DNA of 64,000 nt from Lacrimispora sphenoides (GTDB taxonomy: Bacteria > Bacillota > Clostridia > Lachnospirales > Lachnospiraceae), in the NCBI RefSeq assembly GCF_900105215.1, contig NZ_FOIP01000001.1, positions 3,226,501-3,290,500 on the forward strand, read 5' to 3'. The translations under genes and the position numbers were made by a program. Below, piece after piece: positions 34,925 to 44,095 of this stretch (its first letter is position 1; every line of letters begins with the position of its first letter). A model generated the notes under the pieces. The model was given only the letters and a program-made list of their open reading frames with translations, was not told where the DNA came from and searched no databases.

Positions 34925-35236
34925 TTATTTTACAGCCTTTAATTCAGCCATCTTTTCTGCATGAGCATTTTCACTTATGGTCTTGTAATAGTCAGAGGTT
35001 AACTCTGGATTATTAGCCACCTTTGAGATGTTGTCCATGAATTTCTTCATGTCATCTGGGTTGAAGTTTCCGGTGAATCCAGACATTGATTTAATTATCT
35101 CTTGCTGTTCAAGCGTTACCTGTTTCTGTAGCTCCATGAGGTCACTATACTGATTTAACAGCAGAATAGTAAGCGCCTTCTTTGCCTGGTTGTATTCTTT
35201 TCTTGCAATAAAATATTCTTTAATTTTCTTAAACAT
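34925..35236 (-). CDS. Hypothetical helical phage protein (103 aa)
   Basis: MFKKIKEYFIARKEYNQAKK... entirely helical and amphipathic, ending EKMAELKAVK, AAGGGAG before the ATG. Two bases after RusA. Function unknown. Confidence 0.6.
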   Translation of the reverse strand: MFKKIKEYFIARKEYNQAKKALTILLLNQYSDLMELQKQVTLEQQEIIKSMSGFTGNFNPDDMKKFMDNISKVANNPELTSDYYKTISENAHAEKMAELKAVK

Positions 35237-35238
35237 AT

Positions 35239-35808
35239 TTATTCTCCCTTAATCTTTTTATATTTTTTACATGCACCATCAATAATTTCTTCTTGTACGC
35301 GCCCTTCTTTTGCCTGTTTCAAAATACTGCAATTTCGTTTATATCTGGTACAACCGATGCAATTAGATTCAAAATTTTCTAATTGTGAAATATCATTAAA
35401 TATTCCTATGTAGTCAACAGGACAAATCGTAATTTCTATTCTAGGATTTTTACCATCGTAATAAATTCCTTGTACGCGTTCGCATAATTGAGTGTCATCT
35501 ATCCATACACAACCAGTATCAGTGATTGCATCTGCCAGACACTTAAAAACATTGTTTGCATCCATATCTGTTCTTGGAAAGTAAAAAACACAGTCCATGT
35601 AGTAATGACTGTATTTATTATCTGAAATTATCCAATTTTGTTTTATAACTTGCTCTTTCACGTATTTTGCAAATTCCTTTTGATATTTTGATGCTTCTGG
35701 CTTTTTATAGCTTACAGCCATAGGTTTTCCATTTTTCAAAATCCCGCGCCAACCAAGATAATGGTTTACTGAAGGAGGAATGGGAGATATTAATTCTAAT
35801 TTATTAAT
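35239..35808 (-). CDS. rusA: RusA-family Holliday junction resolvase
   Basis: 189 residues if started at an AUU codon. The RusA signature needs the upstream part: ELISPIPPSVNHYLGWRG, then TDMDANNVFKCLADAI (catalytic Asp residues) and WIDDTQLC. No ATG, GTG or TTG is in frame before that N-terminal motif; ATT at 35808-35806 follows GAGGTG by five bases, while an in-frame stop lies 12 bases upstream. A TTG 63 codons... inside would delete the family's N-terminal motif. A Cys cluster C-x2-C-x5-C extends the C terminus. It cleaves branched DNA during phage recombination or packaging. Confidence 0.75.
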   Translation of the reverse strand: MNKLELISPIPPSVNHYLGWRGILKNGKPMAVSYKKPEASKYQKEFAKYVKEQVIKQNWIISDNKYSHYYMDCVFYFPRTDMDANNVFKCLADAITDTGCVWIDDTQLCERVQGIYYDGKNPRIEITICPVDYIGIFNDISQLENFESNCIGCTRYKRNCSILKQAKEGRVQEEIIDGACKKYKKIKGE

Positions 35809-35831
35809 TTTGTCACCTCATATTATCCATT

Positions 35832-35868
35832 AAAATAGGACAGAAGAGTAATGATTACTCGACTGTCC
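35832..35868 (-). terminator. Terminator before rusA
   Basis: GGACAG-TC-GAGTAAT and ATTACTC-TT-CTGTCC form an interrupted 13-bp stem followed by TATTTTAA. Confidence 0.75.
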
Positions 35869-35877
35869 ATCAACTAC

Positions 35878-36258
35878 TTACCATTTAAAATTTGGTAGGA
35901 TTTGATACAGAATTGTTACAATGATCCCACCTATGAATACCCACCATGCTTTTTCTTTGATATTATCCATGAACCTTTTTGTTTCTTTCGCTGGACGATT
36001 TTCAATTTCTGTTACTTTGGTGGTAAGTGCATCTTGCCCGGATTTTACTTCACTTATATCTTCTCGTAACTGAGTGCGTAATTGCATCATTGAATTCGTT
36101 AGGTTCTCTACTGAATTGACTAATTTATAGATGACTTTTTGTTCACCTTTAAGATCTTTTATATCGTCTTCGCAAGTTTTTATGCGTCTATCTTGTTCTC
36201 CGATTTTTACACTTGCATTTTCAACCTTCACAGCAAGTTCAGGATACTTTTCATCCAT
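35878..36258 (-). CDS. XhlA-like holin-associated protein
   Basis: 126 residues. A long coiled coil (15-95) and one C-terminal transmembrane helix (AWWVFIGGIIVTILYQIL) fit hemolysin XhlA-type proteins that assist lysis. It follows the amidase gene by 11 bases. Confidence 0.7.
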   Translation of the reverse strand: MDEKYPELAVKVENASVKIGEQDRRIKTCEDDIKDLKGEQKVIYKLVNSVENLTNSMMQLRTQLREDISEVKSGQDALTTKVTEIENRPAKETKRFMDNIKEKAWWVFIGGIIVTILYQILPNFKW

Positions 36259-36269
36259 ATGCCACCCCC

Positions 36270-37184
36270 CTAGAAAACTTTGAAATGGCTAGTATTTGGA
36301 TTGATTTCCTCCTTGCCTTCCCAAATTCCATCTTTATTTATAAAATAATATACATCATTCTTACTCTTCGATTTCACATATGCATTAGTTACCATTTCTC
36401 CGGAATTACAAAAGTAATACCACTTGCCTTCGTATTCAAACCACTGGTTTGCAAGCATGGCGCAATTGCTATCAAAGTAGTACCAGCTCTCATTATGCTT
36501 GTACCAGTCGCCTTGAACAGCGAATCCGTTATCCCCAAGGAAGAAACTCCAATAATCATTACCGTCAGTTTTAGAAGTCCATCTATACCAATTATTCTTT
36601 ACACAGTTGCCAGTATCACCAAGATAGAATCTCCAATGTTCATCTTCAAGCAGCCACCCAGATTTCTTTATTGGTTCTGCTACAAGCGCAGACTTAAAGG
36701 CGCTCCAAGTATGTTTTGTGTGATTGTATACATAAGGATTTGGGCAAATCTTCCCAGTAACGTCGTGATGTCGGATCACATGATTTGCAGGAACATTGTG
36801 CTTAACCATCAGTTCCCTTGTCAGTGCAATGGTTGCCTGAACTGTAGCGTCCTCGAAGTACCAATCACGACTTATATCGGCCTGGCTGCCCTTATTGCGG
36901 ACGCACATTTCTATTCCTATGCTATTAGTGTTACGACATTCTGAGTGCACGTATGATTTTGCTCCACAATGCCATGCAATATTTTTGTTCTCTACCGATT
37001 GCCAGATAGAACCATCAAAATCAACGTAATAATGAGCTGAAGCACTTCGATTACCACCTGCATAATATTTACAGTTGGCCAACGCCCCTCCTGTTGCTCC
37101 AACATAATGAATAACTATGTACTTAATTCTATCTGTTGTGCTGACAGTGTGATTATAAGGAGTAAGATACTTGTTAATAATCAT
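36270..37184 (-). CDS. Phage endolysin: amidase with cell-wall-binding repeats
   Basis: 304 residues. N-terminal N-acetylmuramoyl-L-alanine amidase domain of the PGRP/Ami_2 fold (IVIHYVGATGG, YYVDFDGSIWQSVENKNIAWHCGA, NSIGIEMCVRN, HHDVTGKICPNPY), zinc ligands His, His and Cys visible. C-terminal repeats (WRFYLGDTGNCVKNNWYRW, WYYFDSNCAMLANQW and more) bind the wall. Cleaves peptidoglycan side chains for lysis. GGAGA places the start at MIINKYL. Located between holin and XhlA-like genes, but ahead of the tape measure. Confidence 0.88.
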   Translation of the reverse strand: MIINKYLTPYNHTVSTTDRIKYIVIHYVGATGGALANCKYYAGGNRSASAHYYVDFDGSIWQSVENKNIAWHCGAKSYVHSECRNTNSIGIEMCVRNKGSQADISRDWYFEDATVQATIALTRELMVKHNVPANHVIRHHDVTGKICPNPYVYNHTKHTWSAFKSALVAEPIKKSGWLLEDEHWRFYLGDTGNCVKNNWYRWTSKTDGNDYWSFFLGDNGFAVQGDWYKHNESWYYFDSNCAMLANQWFEYEGKWYYFCNSGEMVTNAYVKSKSKNDVYYFINKDGIWEGKEEINPNTSHFKVF

Positions 37185-37203
37185 ATCGTATATCTCCAAT
37201 CTT

Positions 37204-37458
37204 TTATTTCTTCTCAATCCATTGCTTGAATAACTGATGCATACCTACGCTAGATAGTCCTGATACAAGTCCACCTAATACGACCTGTGGAGTAATCAGC
37301 CAATTACTAATCCATGCAGATAAACCAATGCCTAAAACAGCACAAATTGTTGGAATGTACTTATTATCAACATCCTTAATCCAGTTCTTAATAACATACC
37401 CAAAGCATAAACAGATTCCTAAAACTACAGGCAACATATATTCATTTAAAAATTCCAT
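37204..37458 (-). CDS. Phage holin
   Basis: 84 residues with two to three transmembrane helices: MLPVVLGICLCFGYVIKNW, then IPTICAVLGIGLSAWISNW and VVLGGLVSGLSSVGM; charged ends. It matches holins of clostridial phages with the NKYIPTICAVLG motif. AAAGGGGTA sets the start at MEFLNEY. It forms membrane holes for endolysin release. Confidence 0.8.
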   Translation of the reverse strand: MEFLNEYMLPVVLGICLCFGYVIKNWIKDVDNKYIPTICAVLGIGLSAWISNWLITPQVVLGGLVSGLSSVGMHQLFKQWIEKK

Positions 37459-37495
37459 AACACATACCCCTTTCATTTTGAAGCAAAGTTGAATT

Positions 37496-37720
37496 TTATA
37501 GTAATTCATGATTAAGCCATTTTTGATAGGCTCTTTTACTTTCATTTTTATTAAATACAAATACCAAATTATCTTTAGACCAGAAGATATCAATAAGCGG
37601 AACATTATTTTTAATATAAAGTCCTGCCTGTTTTGTATTTACAATTCTTACGGTATCCTCAACTTCGTATTCGCGATTAAACTGTTCACTGTATTCTCTA
37701 ATTATATTCACCGCTTTCAT
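37496..37720 (-). CDS. Small phage protein (about 74 aa)
   Basis: MKAVNIIREYSEQFNREYEVED ... IDIFWSKDNLVFVFNKNESKRAYQKW. The tail recalls DUF5659-like phage proteins. The start is uncertain: a frame beginning 11 codons earlier exists, and neither has a strong ribosome site. Function unknown. Confidence 0.55.
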   Translation of the reverse strand: MKAVNIIREYSEQFNREYEVEDTVRIVNTKQAGLYIKNNVPLIDIFWSKDNLVFVFNKNESKRAYQKWLNHELL

Positions 37721-37793
37721 ATATTTATTGGCGTAAAAAATAGGGATAATCAAAATTCTGATGAATAATGGTTATCCCCAAATCTTATAATCA

Positions 37794-38129
37794 CTATTCA
37801 TCATTTTCATTGACGGTTTCACTTTCTTTAAGTTTGCTTTTTCTCTTACCTTTAGCAACAGTCTCTGATTTTAAAATTTCGTTAATTGTGTTTTTAATAT
37901 TATCTTCATAAGTATCAAGTTCTTTTAAATCGCAACCATTTAATAAATCTCTAGTAGACTCTTTATCTACATACCCATTGGTATAATCTCTAAGTATAAG
38001 AAATATTTTGTAACAGTTGGTTGTATCAGTTATCTTTCTCCATGGAGTGAAAGATATTGTGTTTGAGCAAGTATGACATACATGATATTTTTTACCACAT
38101 ATACTGCACTTCGCATTAAGTTCTCCCAT
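37794..38129 (-). CDS. Zinc-finger phage protein downstream of the tail tube (111 aa)
   Basis: CSICGKKYHVCHTCSN forms a Cys/His cluster; the remainder is helical with a basic tail (KGKRKSKLKESE). The position after the tail tube suggests a tail-assembly or tape-measure chaperone role, but the sequence does not show it. Confidence 0.6.
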   Translation of the reverse strand: MGELNAKCSICGKKYHVCHTCSNTISFTPWRKITDTTNCYKIFLILRDYTNGYVDKESTRDLLNGCDLKELDTYEDNIKNTINEILKSETVAKGKRKSKLKESETVNENDE

Positions 38130-38140
38130 TAATACCTCTC

Positions 38141-38165
38141 AATAAAAGAGGCGGAACTCCGCCTC
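38141..38165 (-). terminator. Terminator after the tail-tube gene
   Basis: GAGGCGGA-GT-TCCGCCTC followed by TTTTATT on the minus strand, a perfect 8-bp stem. Confidence 0.85.
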
Positions 38166-38171
38166 AGTTAA

Positions 38172-38966
38172 TTAATCTTCGGAAATGATGATGTCAAATA
38201 GTCTGGCTTTTTCATCGCAGTATGGCTTCTGAAGCTTATAACTAGCAGCATGTTTTCCATCAGCAGTTAAATTGATTTCAACAGAAGAGGGATCAATCTG
38301 TGCTCTAGCAACAGAAATAACACCAGCATAAACAAGATTTGTATTGCATGGATCATGGAAGATTCCATGAATAAGCAAAGACTTAACGGCAGGTACTCCA
38401 TCCGTATTCTTTGACACTTTTACAGCATTTTCAGTTTCTTTATCATAACGAACAAATGCTCTACCTGTGACTCCAGATGGAAGAGTGATTGTTTTTGTGG
38501 CTACGTCCAATGTGAATTTTCCATCACCAGCAGTTGCAGAAACTTCGTATGTCTTACCAAAAGTATTATTTTCGTTAATTACTTTTACATACTTTACTTC
38601 TGCTCCAGCAGTTCCAACTGGCGCATATTTTAAAACAACTGTTCCGTCAGATGCAATGGGAATAGTTTCTGACACTGGCATTATTATTTTGTTTGTAGCA
38701 CTTGCAACTTCTTTTTGGGTTCCAAACTGTGAAGCAGCCAAATCAAGAGAAAATAGACTGTTTGTAAAATCAAATGTGCCAGTCTGTGCATTATAAAACG
38801 TTGTAATCTCTGACCCCATAGCATCCGTTACCGGAGTGCCATCAGCAGATGTTTTCAAACTCGGACTCTCAATCTGAGTATAACGTCCAGTCAGCTCATT
38901 TGTTGCTGGATCATATTCCTCAACTGCCCTAATCTTTTCAAGAACTAGTTCATTAGGATTAAACAT
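38172..38966 (-). CDS. Major tail tube protein
   Basis: 264 residues of beta-rich sequence: MFNPNELVLEKIRAVEEYDPA, an inserted Ig-like middle part, and the closing KARLFDIIISED. Matches clostridial siphophage major tail proteins of the SPO1/A118 type by layout. Strong ribosome site GGAGG, separate terminator: consistent with high expression. Confidence 0.72.
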   Translation of the reverse strand: MFNPNELVLEKIRAVEEYDPATNELTGRYTQIESPSLKTSADGTPVTDAMGSEITTFYNAQTGTFDFTNSLFSLDLAASQFGTQKEVASATNKIIMPVSETIPIASDGTVVLKYAPVGTAGAEVKYVKVINENNTFGKTYEVSATAGDGKFTLDVATKTITLPSGVTGRAFVRYDKETENAVKVSKNTDGVPAVKSLLIHGIFHDPCNTNLVYAGVISVARAQIDPSSVEINLTADGKHAASYKLQKPYCDEKARLFDIIISED

Positions 38967-38998
38967 GTATTATTACCTCCAATATTTTTATATTAATT

Positions 38999-39025
38999 AA
39001 AAAAAGAACCTGACTAATCAAGTTC
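38999..39025 (-). terminator. Terminator overlapping the end of the 247-aa gene
   Basis: GAACTTGA and TCAGGTTC pair around TTAG, then TTTTTT; the stem includes the last codons of the 247-aa gene. Confidence 0.75.
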
Positions 39026-39757
39026 TCCTAACCAATCAAGTTTCTTATTTGATATCTTTGTAAGATCCAATCCATATCCAGAGTAACCACTCTGTAGCAA
39101 TAAATCTGCGTCTTTAATTCTCTGTATTCTTTTAACAGAATCTAAAAATGCGTTAATTTTCATATCCCAAACATTGTCATGATTACATTTGAAACCCTCT
39201 CGATTAATCATTGATGAAATAACATTTTTTAATTGAGAAGAATATTGCTTATTCTTACTCATTTCGTATGCCTCACGATCATCATCGATTAGAATTTGTT
39301 TTGTTGATTCGTTAGCTGGCAACTGTGAATTACGTTTTATCATATGAATTTTTCTAAGTGCATCTACAAACACCAAATATGTATATTCGTCAAATAAAAT
39401 ATCATCTGTTGAATTGTACATTACGATATCATCGTTGTCTCTCTTTTGAAATAACTGGAATTTTGAAAAATCCAAGTTACCAAATAATATCGATGTTCTT
39501 TCCACAGGGAATCCCTTACATAATAAGTTTGAGAATAAAGTGTAGTCATCAATCTTGGTATAGTCAACTCCGAGGTCGTAAAGTTGAAACTTCATGTCTG
39601 CACCAACGGAAGTCAAAGTATGAATCATAAACCAATATTCCTTTTCTCCGTAATCACAGATTTCACCTAGAGTCGGCTGCCTAATTGATATTTTGTCTGT
39701 TATATGAATATTTTTTCCGCGATAAATCTTTAATTCATCTATTATTTGATTCTCCAA
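39014..39757 (-). CDS. Probable tail assembly protein (247 aa)
   Basis: MENQIIDELKIYRGKNIHITDKISIRQPTLGEICDYGE is a pattern seen in phage tail-assembly chaperone-like or 'tail component' proteins of Lachnospiraceae phages (binding of I-x-Q-P-T-L-G-E-I). The remainder is helical. It lies just before the tail tube gene. Exact role not shown. Confidence 0.55.
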   Translation of the reverse strand: MENQIIDELKIYRGKNIHITDKISIRQPTLGEICDYGEKEYWFMIHTLTSVGADMKFQLYDLGVDYTKIDDYTLFSNLLCKGFPVERTSILFGNLDFSKFQLFQKRDNDDIVMYNSTDDILFDEYTYLVFVDALRKIHMIKRNSQLPANESTKQILIDDDREAYEMSKNKQYSSQLKNVISSMINREGFKCNHDNVWDMKINAFLDSVKRIQRIKDADLLLQSGYSGYGLDLTKISNKKLDWLGELD

Positions 39758-39761
39758 TTTA

Positions 39762-40298
39762 TCACCTCGAATCGTAGCAGAGGGAATTGTTTATATCTTT
39801 TGTTTCAAACAACATTCTTCTATAAACAAAATCGGCATTGAAGACACCTTCTCTATTAGACGTAAGTTTTAGTTCCCCAATTAGGTTGAGCTTCGTCATG
39901 TCATCGTCAGTACCCAAACTTGTTCTTCCATTAAATTTTCCATCTAATAATTTTGATAGATAGTCATTCCGATTCTCAGCAACCCCAGGAAATTCTTTGG
40001 GATTTAATATCATATGTCTATTATGACTATAAATCCATAACTCAAGAGTTGGTTTAATCCATTTGTCCCTATAAGCTTCTGTGTGTACCTGTAATGTTAC
40101 AAATGTTATTTCTTCTTTAATGGTTTCAGGATTTTGGTTCCAATTAAATATGTATTTATCTCCAACATTTTCCCCAGACCAATCGGGATCAGAATTATCG
40201 TAATTAGGACTACCAAAAGCCTTAACAATCTCTGGATCATTAACAATTTCACTCTTTACTTTTCTTTTAATGAGAGAGATTATTGAACTGTTAGCCAT
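39762..40298 (-). CDS. Head-tail joining protein (178 aa)
   Basis: MANSSIISLIKRKVKSEIVND ... NWNQNPETIKEEITFVTLQVHTEAYRDKWIKPTLELWIYSHNRHM: an alpha-beta protein in the slot of tail terminator or neck proteins. GGAGG lies before the ATG. Assignment by position and general pattern. Confidence 0.55.
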   Translation of the reverse strand: MANSSIISLIKRKVKSEIVNDPEIVKAFGSPNYDNSDPDWSGENVGDKYIFNWNQNPETIKEEITFVTLQVHTEAYRDKWIKPTLELWIYSHNRHMILNPKEFPGVAENRNDYLSKLLDGKFNGRTSLGTDDDMTKLNLIGELKLTSNREGVFNADFVYRRMLFETKDINNSLCYDSR

Positions 40299-41380
40299 TA
40301 TAAGTTACCTCCAATCTCTATAAGTTCTGAAGTAACCTCTTTACCGTTGATGACAACCGAAATCTTTACATAGTTGCCCAAAATTAAATCATCATATCCA
40401 AGCTTAACCTTACAACGCTTATCCGATAGTGTTTCTATATTTAAGAGCGAAGAGAATTCATCTGTAATTGAAACCTTCCATTCAAAATCTGGGTCCGTAA
40501 CCGAATTGCCATCTGAATCTGTAAATGTTGCTGTAAATGTCTTTGCGGTTCCACCGGCGTTAATGACCTTGTCACCTTTCCACTTAATAACAATTTGCAA
40601 GAAAATTGGACTTTGATTGCCATTATCATTACCTGGATCAGTGGGAGATGATGGAGTAGTAGGTTCTTTGTAGTCACATATCCATACTTTATCGCCAGCG
40701 CCATTATCAACAAGTTTATCGTTAGTTGGGCTGGCTTGAACTTGAGTGAAAATTAGATTAATCAGCCCCTTATCTGTGAAATCATAGGATATGTCATCAA
40801 TCCTTGTAATCTCATATGGCTTACACTTCCGAATATTTTTTGACATATGTATTCTCTTATTATCGTCCAACAACATGGTTTCATTGTCATATGGTAGATA
40901 AACCATAAACTGATTAGATTGAAGGGTAAGAGTTTTATTTTCCTTTTCTCCATTATTATAGGCCGATGCATTTAAGATGTGGGCATATCGAGATACTATT
41001 TCACCTGATTCGTTTTGCCAATGAAGTTTGTAGTTACATATACTGGCGGCTGATTTATCGTAGATACCATTATTATCAACCTTACCTTTTAACAGCCAGA
41101 TTGCACCTGATTTATCCTTGACATAATGAAACAAGTTTAATGTTCCTATATTAGCCAAAACTTGTCGCTTAATTGAATTAGTGTCGGAATCTGCCATTTT
41201 GTTTTGAATGATGGCTCTTGACGCAAATTCAGTTGATATATCATTATTGTAAAATACAACATCTTCTCCAACTTCTGAAGATATCATTTCTGCAAATGAA
41301 TCTGATTTGTAATCATTGAATACATTGTTTTCCAACCCGCTGGAGAGAGAGGGAGAACCTATTAAGTACCATTCTTTCAT
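40298..41380 (-). CDS. Head closure / connector protein with Ig-like C terminus (360 aa)
   Basis: The N-terminal 220 residues (LIGSPSLSSGLENNVFNDYKS ... ) are an unusual neck-type protein. A Pro/Ser/Asp linker (TTPSSPTDPGNDNGNQSP) joins a C-terminal Ig-like beta sandwich of about 95 residues (IVIKWKGDKVINAGGTAKTF ... VNGKEVTSELIEIGG). The Ig domain could display on the virion surface. Its stop overlaps the next gene's ATG. Confidence 0.6.
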   Translation of the reverse strand: MKEWYLIGSPSLSSGLENNVFNDYKSDSFAEMISSEVGEDVVFYNNDISTEFASRAIIQNKMADSDTNSIKRQVLANIGTLNLFHYVKDKSGAIWLLKGKVDNNGIYDKSAASICNYKLHWQNESGEIVSRYAHILNASAYNNGEKENKTLTLQSNQFMVYLPYDNETMLLDDNKRIHMSKNIRKCKPYEITRIDDISYDFTDKGLINLIFTQVQASPTNDKLVDNGAGDKVWICDYKEPTTPSSPTDPGNDNGNQSPIFLQIVIKWKGDKVINAGGTAKTFTATFTDSDGNSVTDPDFEWKVSITDEFSSLLNIETLSDKRCKVKLGYDDLILGNYVKISVVINGKEVTSELIEIGGNL

Positions 41381-41391
41381 AGTACGCCGCC

Positions 41392-41784
41392 TTAAACAAA
41401 AGCGGTTGACTTTTGATTTTCAACCATTTCAGATGATTTGCTTCCAATATATTCAAGATGTGCCTTTTCAGCCGTTTTTGCTCCATTAGACCCGTCCCAA
41501 CTTAAATCCTTTGTGACAATGCTAACCCTCTTATTTACGAGGGAAACTTGCCGTTCTTGATATAATTGATACATAAATTGTGCAAGTGTATCTATTATGT
41601 ATTGATCTAGTTTTTCATCAAATTCCATCATTTTTTCATCGAAATGAAGTTCATCTAATTCAACAGAGTATCTTCCTATTGCCTTCTTTAACCATATTAA
41701 CTCAAGAGAATCTGGCAACACGGTTTTTTCAGCAAAGGAAGATTCAAAAGAGTCTATTACATCTTTTGCTAATGTATTGGCCAT
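41392..41784 (-). CDS. Head-tail connector-like protein (130 aa)
   Basis: Helical, MANTLAKDVIDSFESSFAEK ... EKLDQYIIDTLAQFMYQLYQER. Size and position between capsid and closure genes fit an adaptor. GGAGGAG before the ATG. Confidence 0.55.
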   Translation of the reverse strand: MANTLAKDVIDSFESSFAEKTVLPDSLELIWLKKAIGRYSVELDELHFDEKMMEFDEKLDQYIIDTLAQFMYQLYQERQVSLVNKRVSIVTKDLSWDGSNGAKTAEKAHLEYIGSKSSEMVENQKSTAFV

Positions 41785-41797
41785 AACTCCTCCAATC

Positions 41798-42262
41798 CTA
41801 CAGTTTGTTTCCAGTATAACTAAGGCAAAACTGTATCTTTTGATAATCGTTAATGTTTAGCGTTTTAATCATTTCAATAAGAAATACTTTTTCAGCACGT
41901 GTGACAATTGTCTTTTTGATATTATCTTCAAAGGCTTTCATTGTTTTCAACTCAAAAATCTTCTTAATAATATCATTATCTACTATCTGCTGTTTTCTTC
42001 CTTCTGCATCAAAGTCTAACTGATTTCTTACATATTCATCTTCAATGATCCATGTTGCATGAGAACCGTATCCGTCAGTTCCGGTCAATAATTTATTACC
42101 ACTCTGTCCCTGAGCAATAACTTCTTCTCTGGTTAGATAGACAATACCATTAGCGGGGACATTGATATCTCCGGTACTTGTTTTTCTAGCAGCACCGGTG
42201 AGCCACGGAGCTATGCTTCTAACTTTTATTTTTTCATCAAGTCTAATTTCTTTGGGTTCCAT
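41798..42262 (-). CDS. Hypothetical structural-region protein (154 aa)
   Basis: MEPKEIRLDEKIKVRSIAPWLTG ... with a helical second half. AAGGAGA sets the start at MEPK; the longer upstream frame lacks one. Sits just after capsid genes; possibly head-tail adaptor. Confidence 0.6.
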   Translation of the reverse strand: MEPKEIRLDEKIKVRSIAPWLTGAARKTSTGDINVPANGIVYLTREEVIAQGQSGNKLLTGTDGYGSHATWIIEDEYVRNQLDFDAEGRKQQIVDNDIIKKIFELKTMKAFEDNIKKTIVTRAEKVFLIEMIKTLNINDYQKIQFCLSYTGNKL

Positions 42263-42293
42263 TATAATCTCCTTAACAATTAGTTTAAAATTT

Positions 42294-42470
42294 TCAATTA
42301 TTTTTGATTGAACTCCACAGTTGAATGAGAGTATTGAGCCTATCTGATTTTGCAAATGTCCAATATCTCATACCGCTGTTTATATTAACTTTTGTAGAAA
42401 TATATCTCTGGTCAAAACTTCTTAAAAAATATGCCATTTTCTTAGAATAACAATAGAATATATCACTCAT
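42294..42470 (-). CDS. Small DUF5659-like phage protein (58 aa)
   Basis: MSDIFYCYSKKMAYFLRSFD followed by YISTKVNINSGMRYWTFAKS; this YCYS...YFL...NxxSxxRYWxF pattern matches small DUF5659-type phage proteins. Start at MSDIF behind TTGGTGA. Confidence 0.6.
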   Translation of the reverse strand: MSDIFYCYSKKMAYFLRSFDQRYISTKVNINSGMRYWTFAKSDRLNTLIQLWSSIKNN

Positions 42471-42481
42471 ATAATCACCAA

Positions 42482-42503
42482 GAGAGAGCATTACGCCCTC
42501 TCA
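42482..42503 (-). terminator. Hairpin after the major capsid gene
   Basis: GAGAGGGC and GCTCTCTC pair around GTAAT; no long T run, so possibly an mRNA-stability hairpin. Confidence 0.5.
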
Positions 42504-42515
42504 AAATCCCTTTTG

Positions 42516-43613
42516 TTAATCTGCTAGATCATCAAGATTTGTATCATGGATCGTACCAACTTTGTACTCCTGTCCTGGAGCCACAATTGCACCAACTTCA
42601 AGATCAAATCGTGAGATTAGCTGTCCAGTTGTTACCTCGTTGCCACTGAAAGAAGTTAAGCCACCTCTTGTTACAGTATAAATAGGTGAAGCAGAACCAG
42701 CAGGTAATACAAAACCAAGTCCCGCAGGAAGCATAGTATTAAAGTTGTCACCTGTAGAGTTGATGCTTGTTAAATCATACGGATTTGGAATTTCTGACAA
42801 GATAGTACCGTTATACATTCCCATCAATCCGCTATCATGGATTTCTTTCATAATAGCTTCGGAAATTCCGTTTACTGTAGGAGTTGTACCAACATAACCA
42901 GCCCAAGGATTAAACTGTGTAAGTAATGCATAGTCACCTGAAACAGTAGTCTTTCCGAAACGTCTAATCTTAGTGATTACATCGTCAACTCCTGTTTTTG
43001 TAAGACCCGCCCCCTCAAAGAAGTACTTGATTCCAGTAGCAGCCTTGATAGCGTCGTAAACAGTCTGAATAACGTATTTTGTGGCTTTATTTCTGATCTG
43101 TACTCTTACCTGATTCTGTAACTCGTTTTCATCAGACATGTCACCGAGAGTAGCCTTACGATAATCTACAGCATAACCGCCAGAAATAACAGTAGTTGCA
43201 ATTGGAACTCTTTTCTTACGAATAACAGGGAAACCAACGTCCTGTCCAGCAGCTTGTTCTTTTGCTGGCAAATTAGCGTACTCTGTAATTTCTACTTCAC
43301 AAGACTCATTGTATCCAAGCGGCTTATAGTTACCGTAAATACCAAGCAATTTAATTTCCTGAAGCAAAACAGGTTCGATAGCAAGTCTACGAATTGTATT
43401 CAGCTCAGAAATTGCAGTCGAATCACCATTAGTTGCCTTTGAATTTAATTCTTTAATATATTTCGCCGCAGCATCGGCCTTTTTACCATAAGAAGATAAC
43501 TCTTTACCATTTACCATTGCGGAGAAAATTTCTACAACAGCAGACTTGCCATTTACCTTTCCGCTTGCGTACTCAGAATCTCTTCTTTCATTGTTTAATT
43601 CGATTGTATACAT
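42516..43613 (-). CDS. Major capsid protein
   Basis: 365 residues. MYTIELNNERRDSEYASGK ... IRRLAIEPVLLQEIKLLGIYGNYKPLG ... VPIATTVISGGYAVDYRKATLGD ... MLPAGLGFVLPAGSASPIYTVTRGGLTSFSG. The C-terminal half has the strand-rich layout of HK97-type capsid proteins used by clostridial siphophages. It follows the decoration and protease/scaffold genes and has a strong GGAGG site. Confidence 0.78.
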   Translation of the reverse strand: MYTIELNNERRDSEYASGKVNGKSAVVEIFSAMVNGKELSSYGKKADAAAKYIKELNSKATNGDSTAISELNTIRRLAIEPVLLQEIKLLGIYGNYKPLGYNESCEVEITEYANLPAKEQAAGQDVGFPVIRKKRVPIATTVISGGYAVDYRKATLGDMSDENELQNQVRVQIRNKATKYVIQTVYDAIKAATGIKYFFEGAGLTKTGVDDVITKIRRFGKTTVSGDYALLTQFNPWAGYVGTTPTVNGISEAIMKEIHDSGLMGMYNGTILSEIPNPYDLTSINSTGDNFNTMLPAGLGFVLPAGSASPIYTVTRGGLTSFSGNEVTTGQLISRFDLEVGAIVAPGQEYKVGTIHDTNLDDLAD

Positions 43614-43639
43614 TATCTTTATTCCTCCTTAAAAGTCGA

Positions 43640-44074
43640 TTACTCACCATCTGCCGGTACAACTACAGATGCGATAATTCCAAGTTTATTCCCAATGATT
43701 TCATCAACAACAAGATATAATCCAGTCGGAGATGCGGTAACAACAAGTTTTCCAGTTACATCAGAAGCCAATTTATTGCCCTTTGCATATGTAGAAGGAA
43801 GAGGAGAGCCATAAACCTCAATTTTCTTTCCTGTTGCCGCAACTTTCTTTAAATCAATTACTCTAACATGAGTGTTTTTTGCAATAGGATAAACATCCAA
43901 GTCGGCATTGTCACCCACCTCTACTTGCATAACTGCTTTGGTTGCATTTGCGGCAACAGCGAAAGATTCGTTAGCAACAGAACCAAAGTCGCCATTTGCA
44001 ATTGCTGCGGATGTCACTGCATCTTCAAAAAAGTATTCCTTCTCAATCTGAGAGATTTTATTAAATTTAATCAT
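43640..44074 (-). CDS. Head decoration / capsid-associated protein (144 aa)
   Basis: Beta-rich and Val/Ala/Gly-rich (ANESFAVAANATKAVMQVEVGD, then SPTGLYLVVDEIIG). Between the protease/scaffold and major capsid genes, where decoration proteins occur. GGAGG before the ATG. Confidence 0.62.
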   Translation of the reverse strand: MIKFNKISQIEKEYFFEDAVTSAAIANGDFGSVANESFAVAANATKAVMQVEVGDNADLDVYPIAKNTHVRVIDLKKVAATGKKIEVYGSPLPSTYAKGNKLASDVTGKLVVTASPTGLYLVVDEIIGNKLGIIASVVVPADGE

Positions 44075-44095
44075 GATTTTCCTCCTTGTTTTTCA

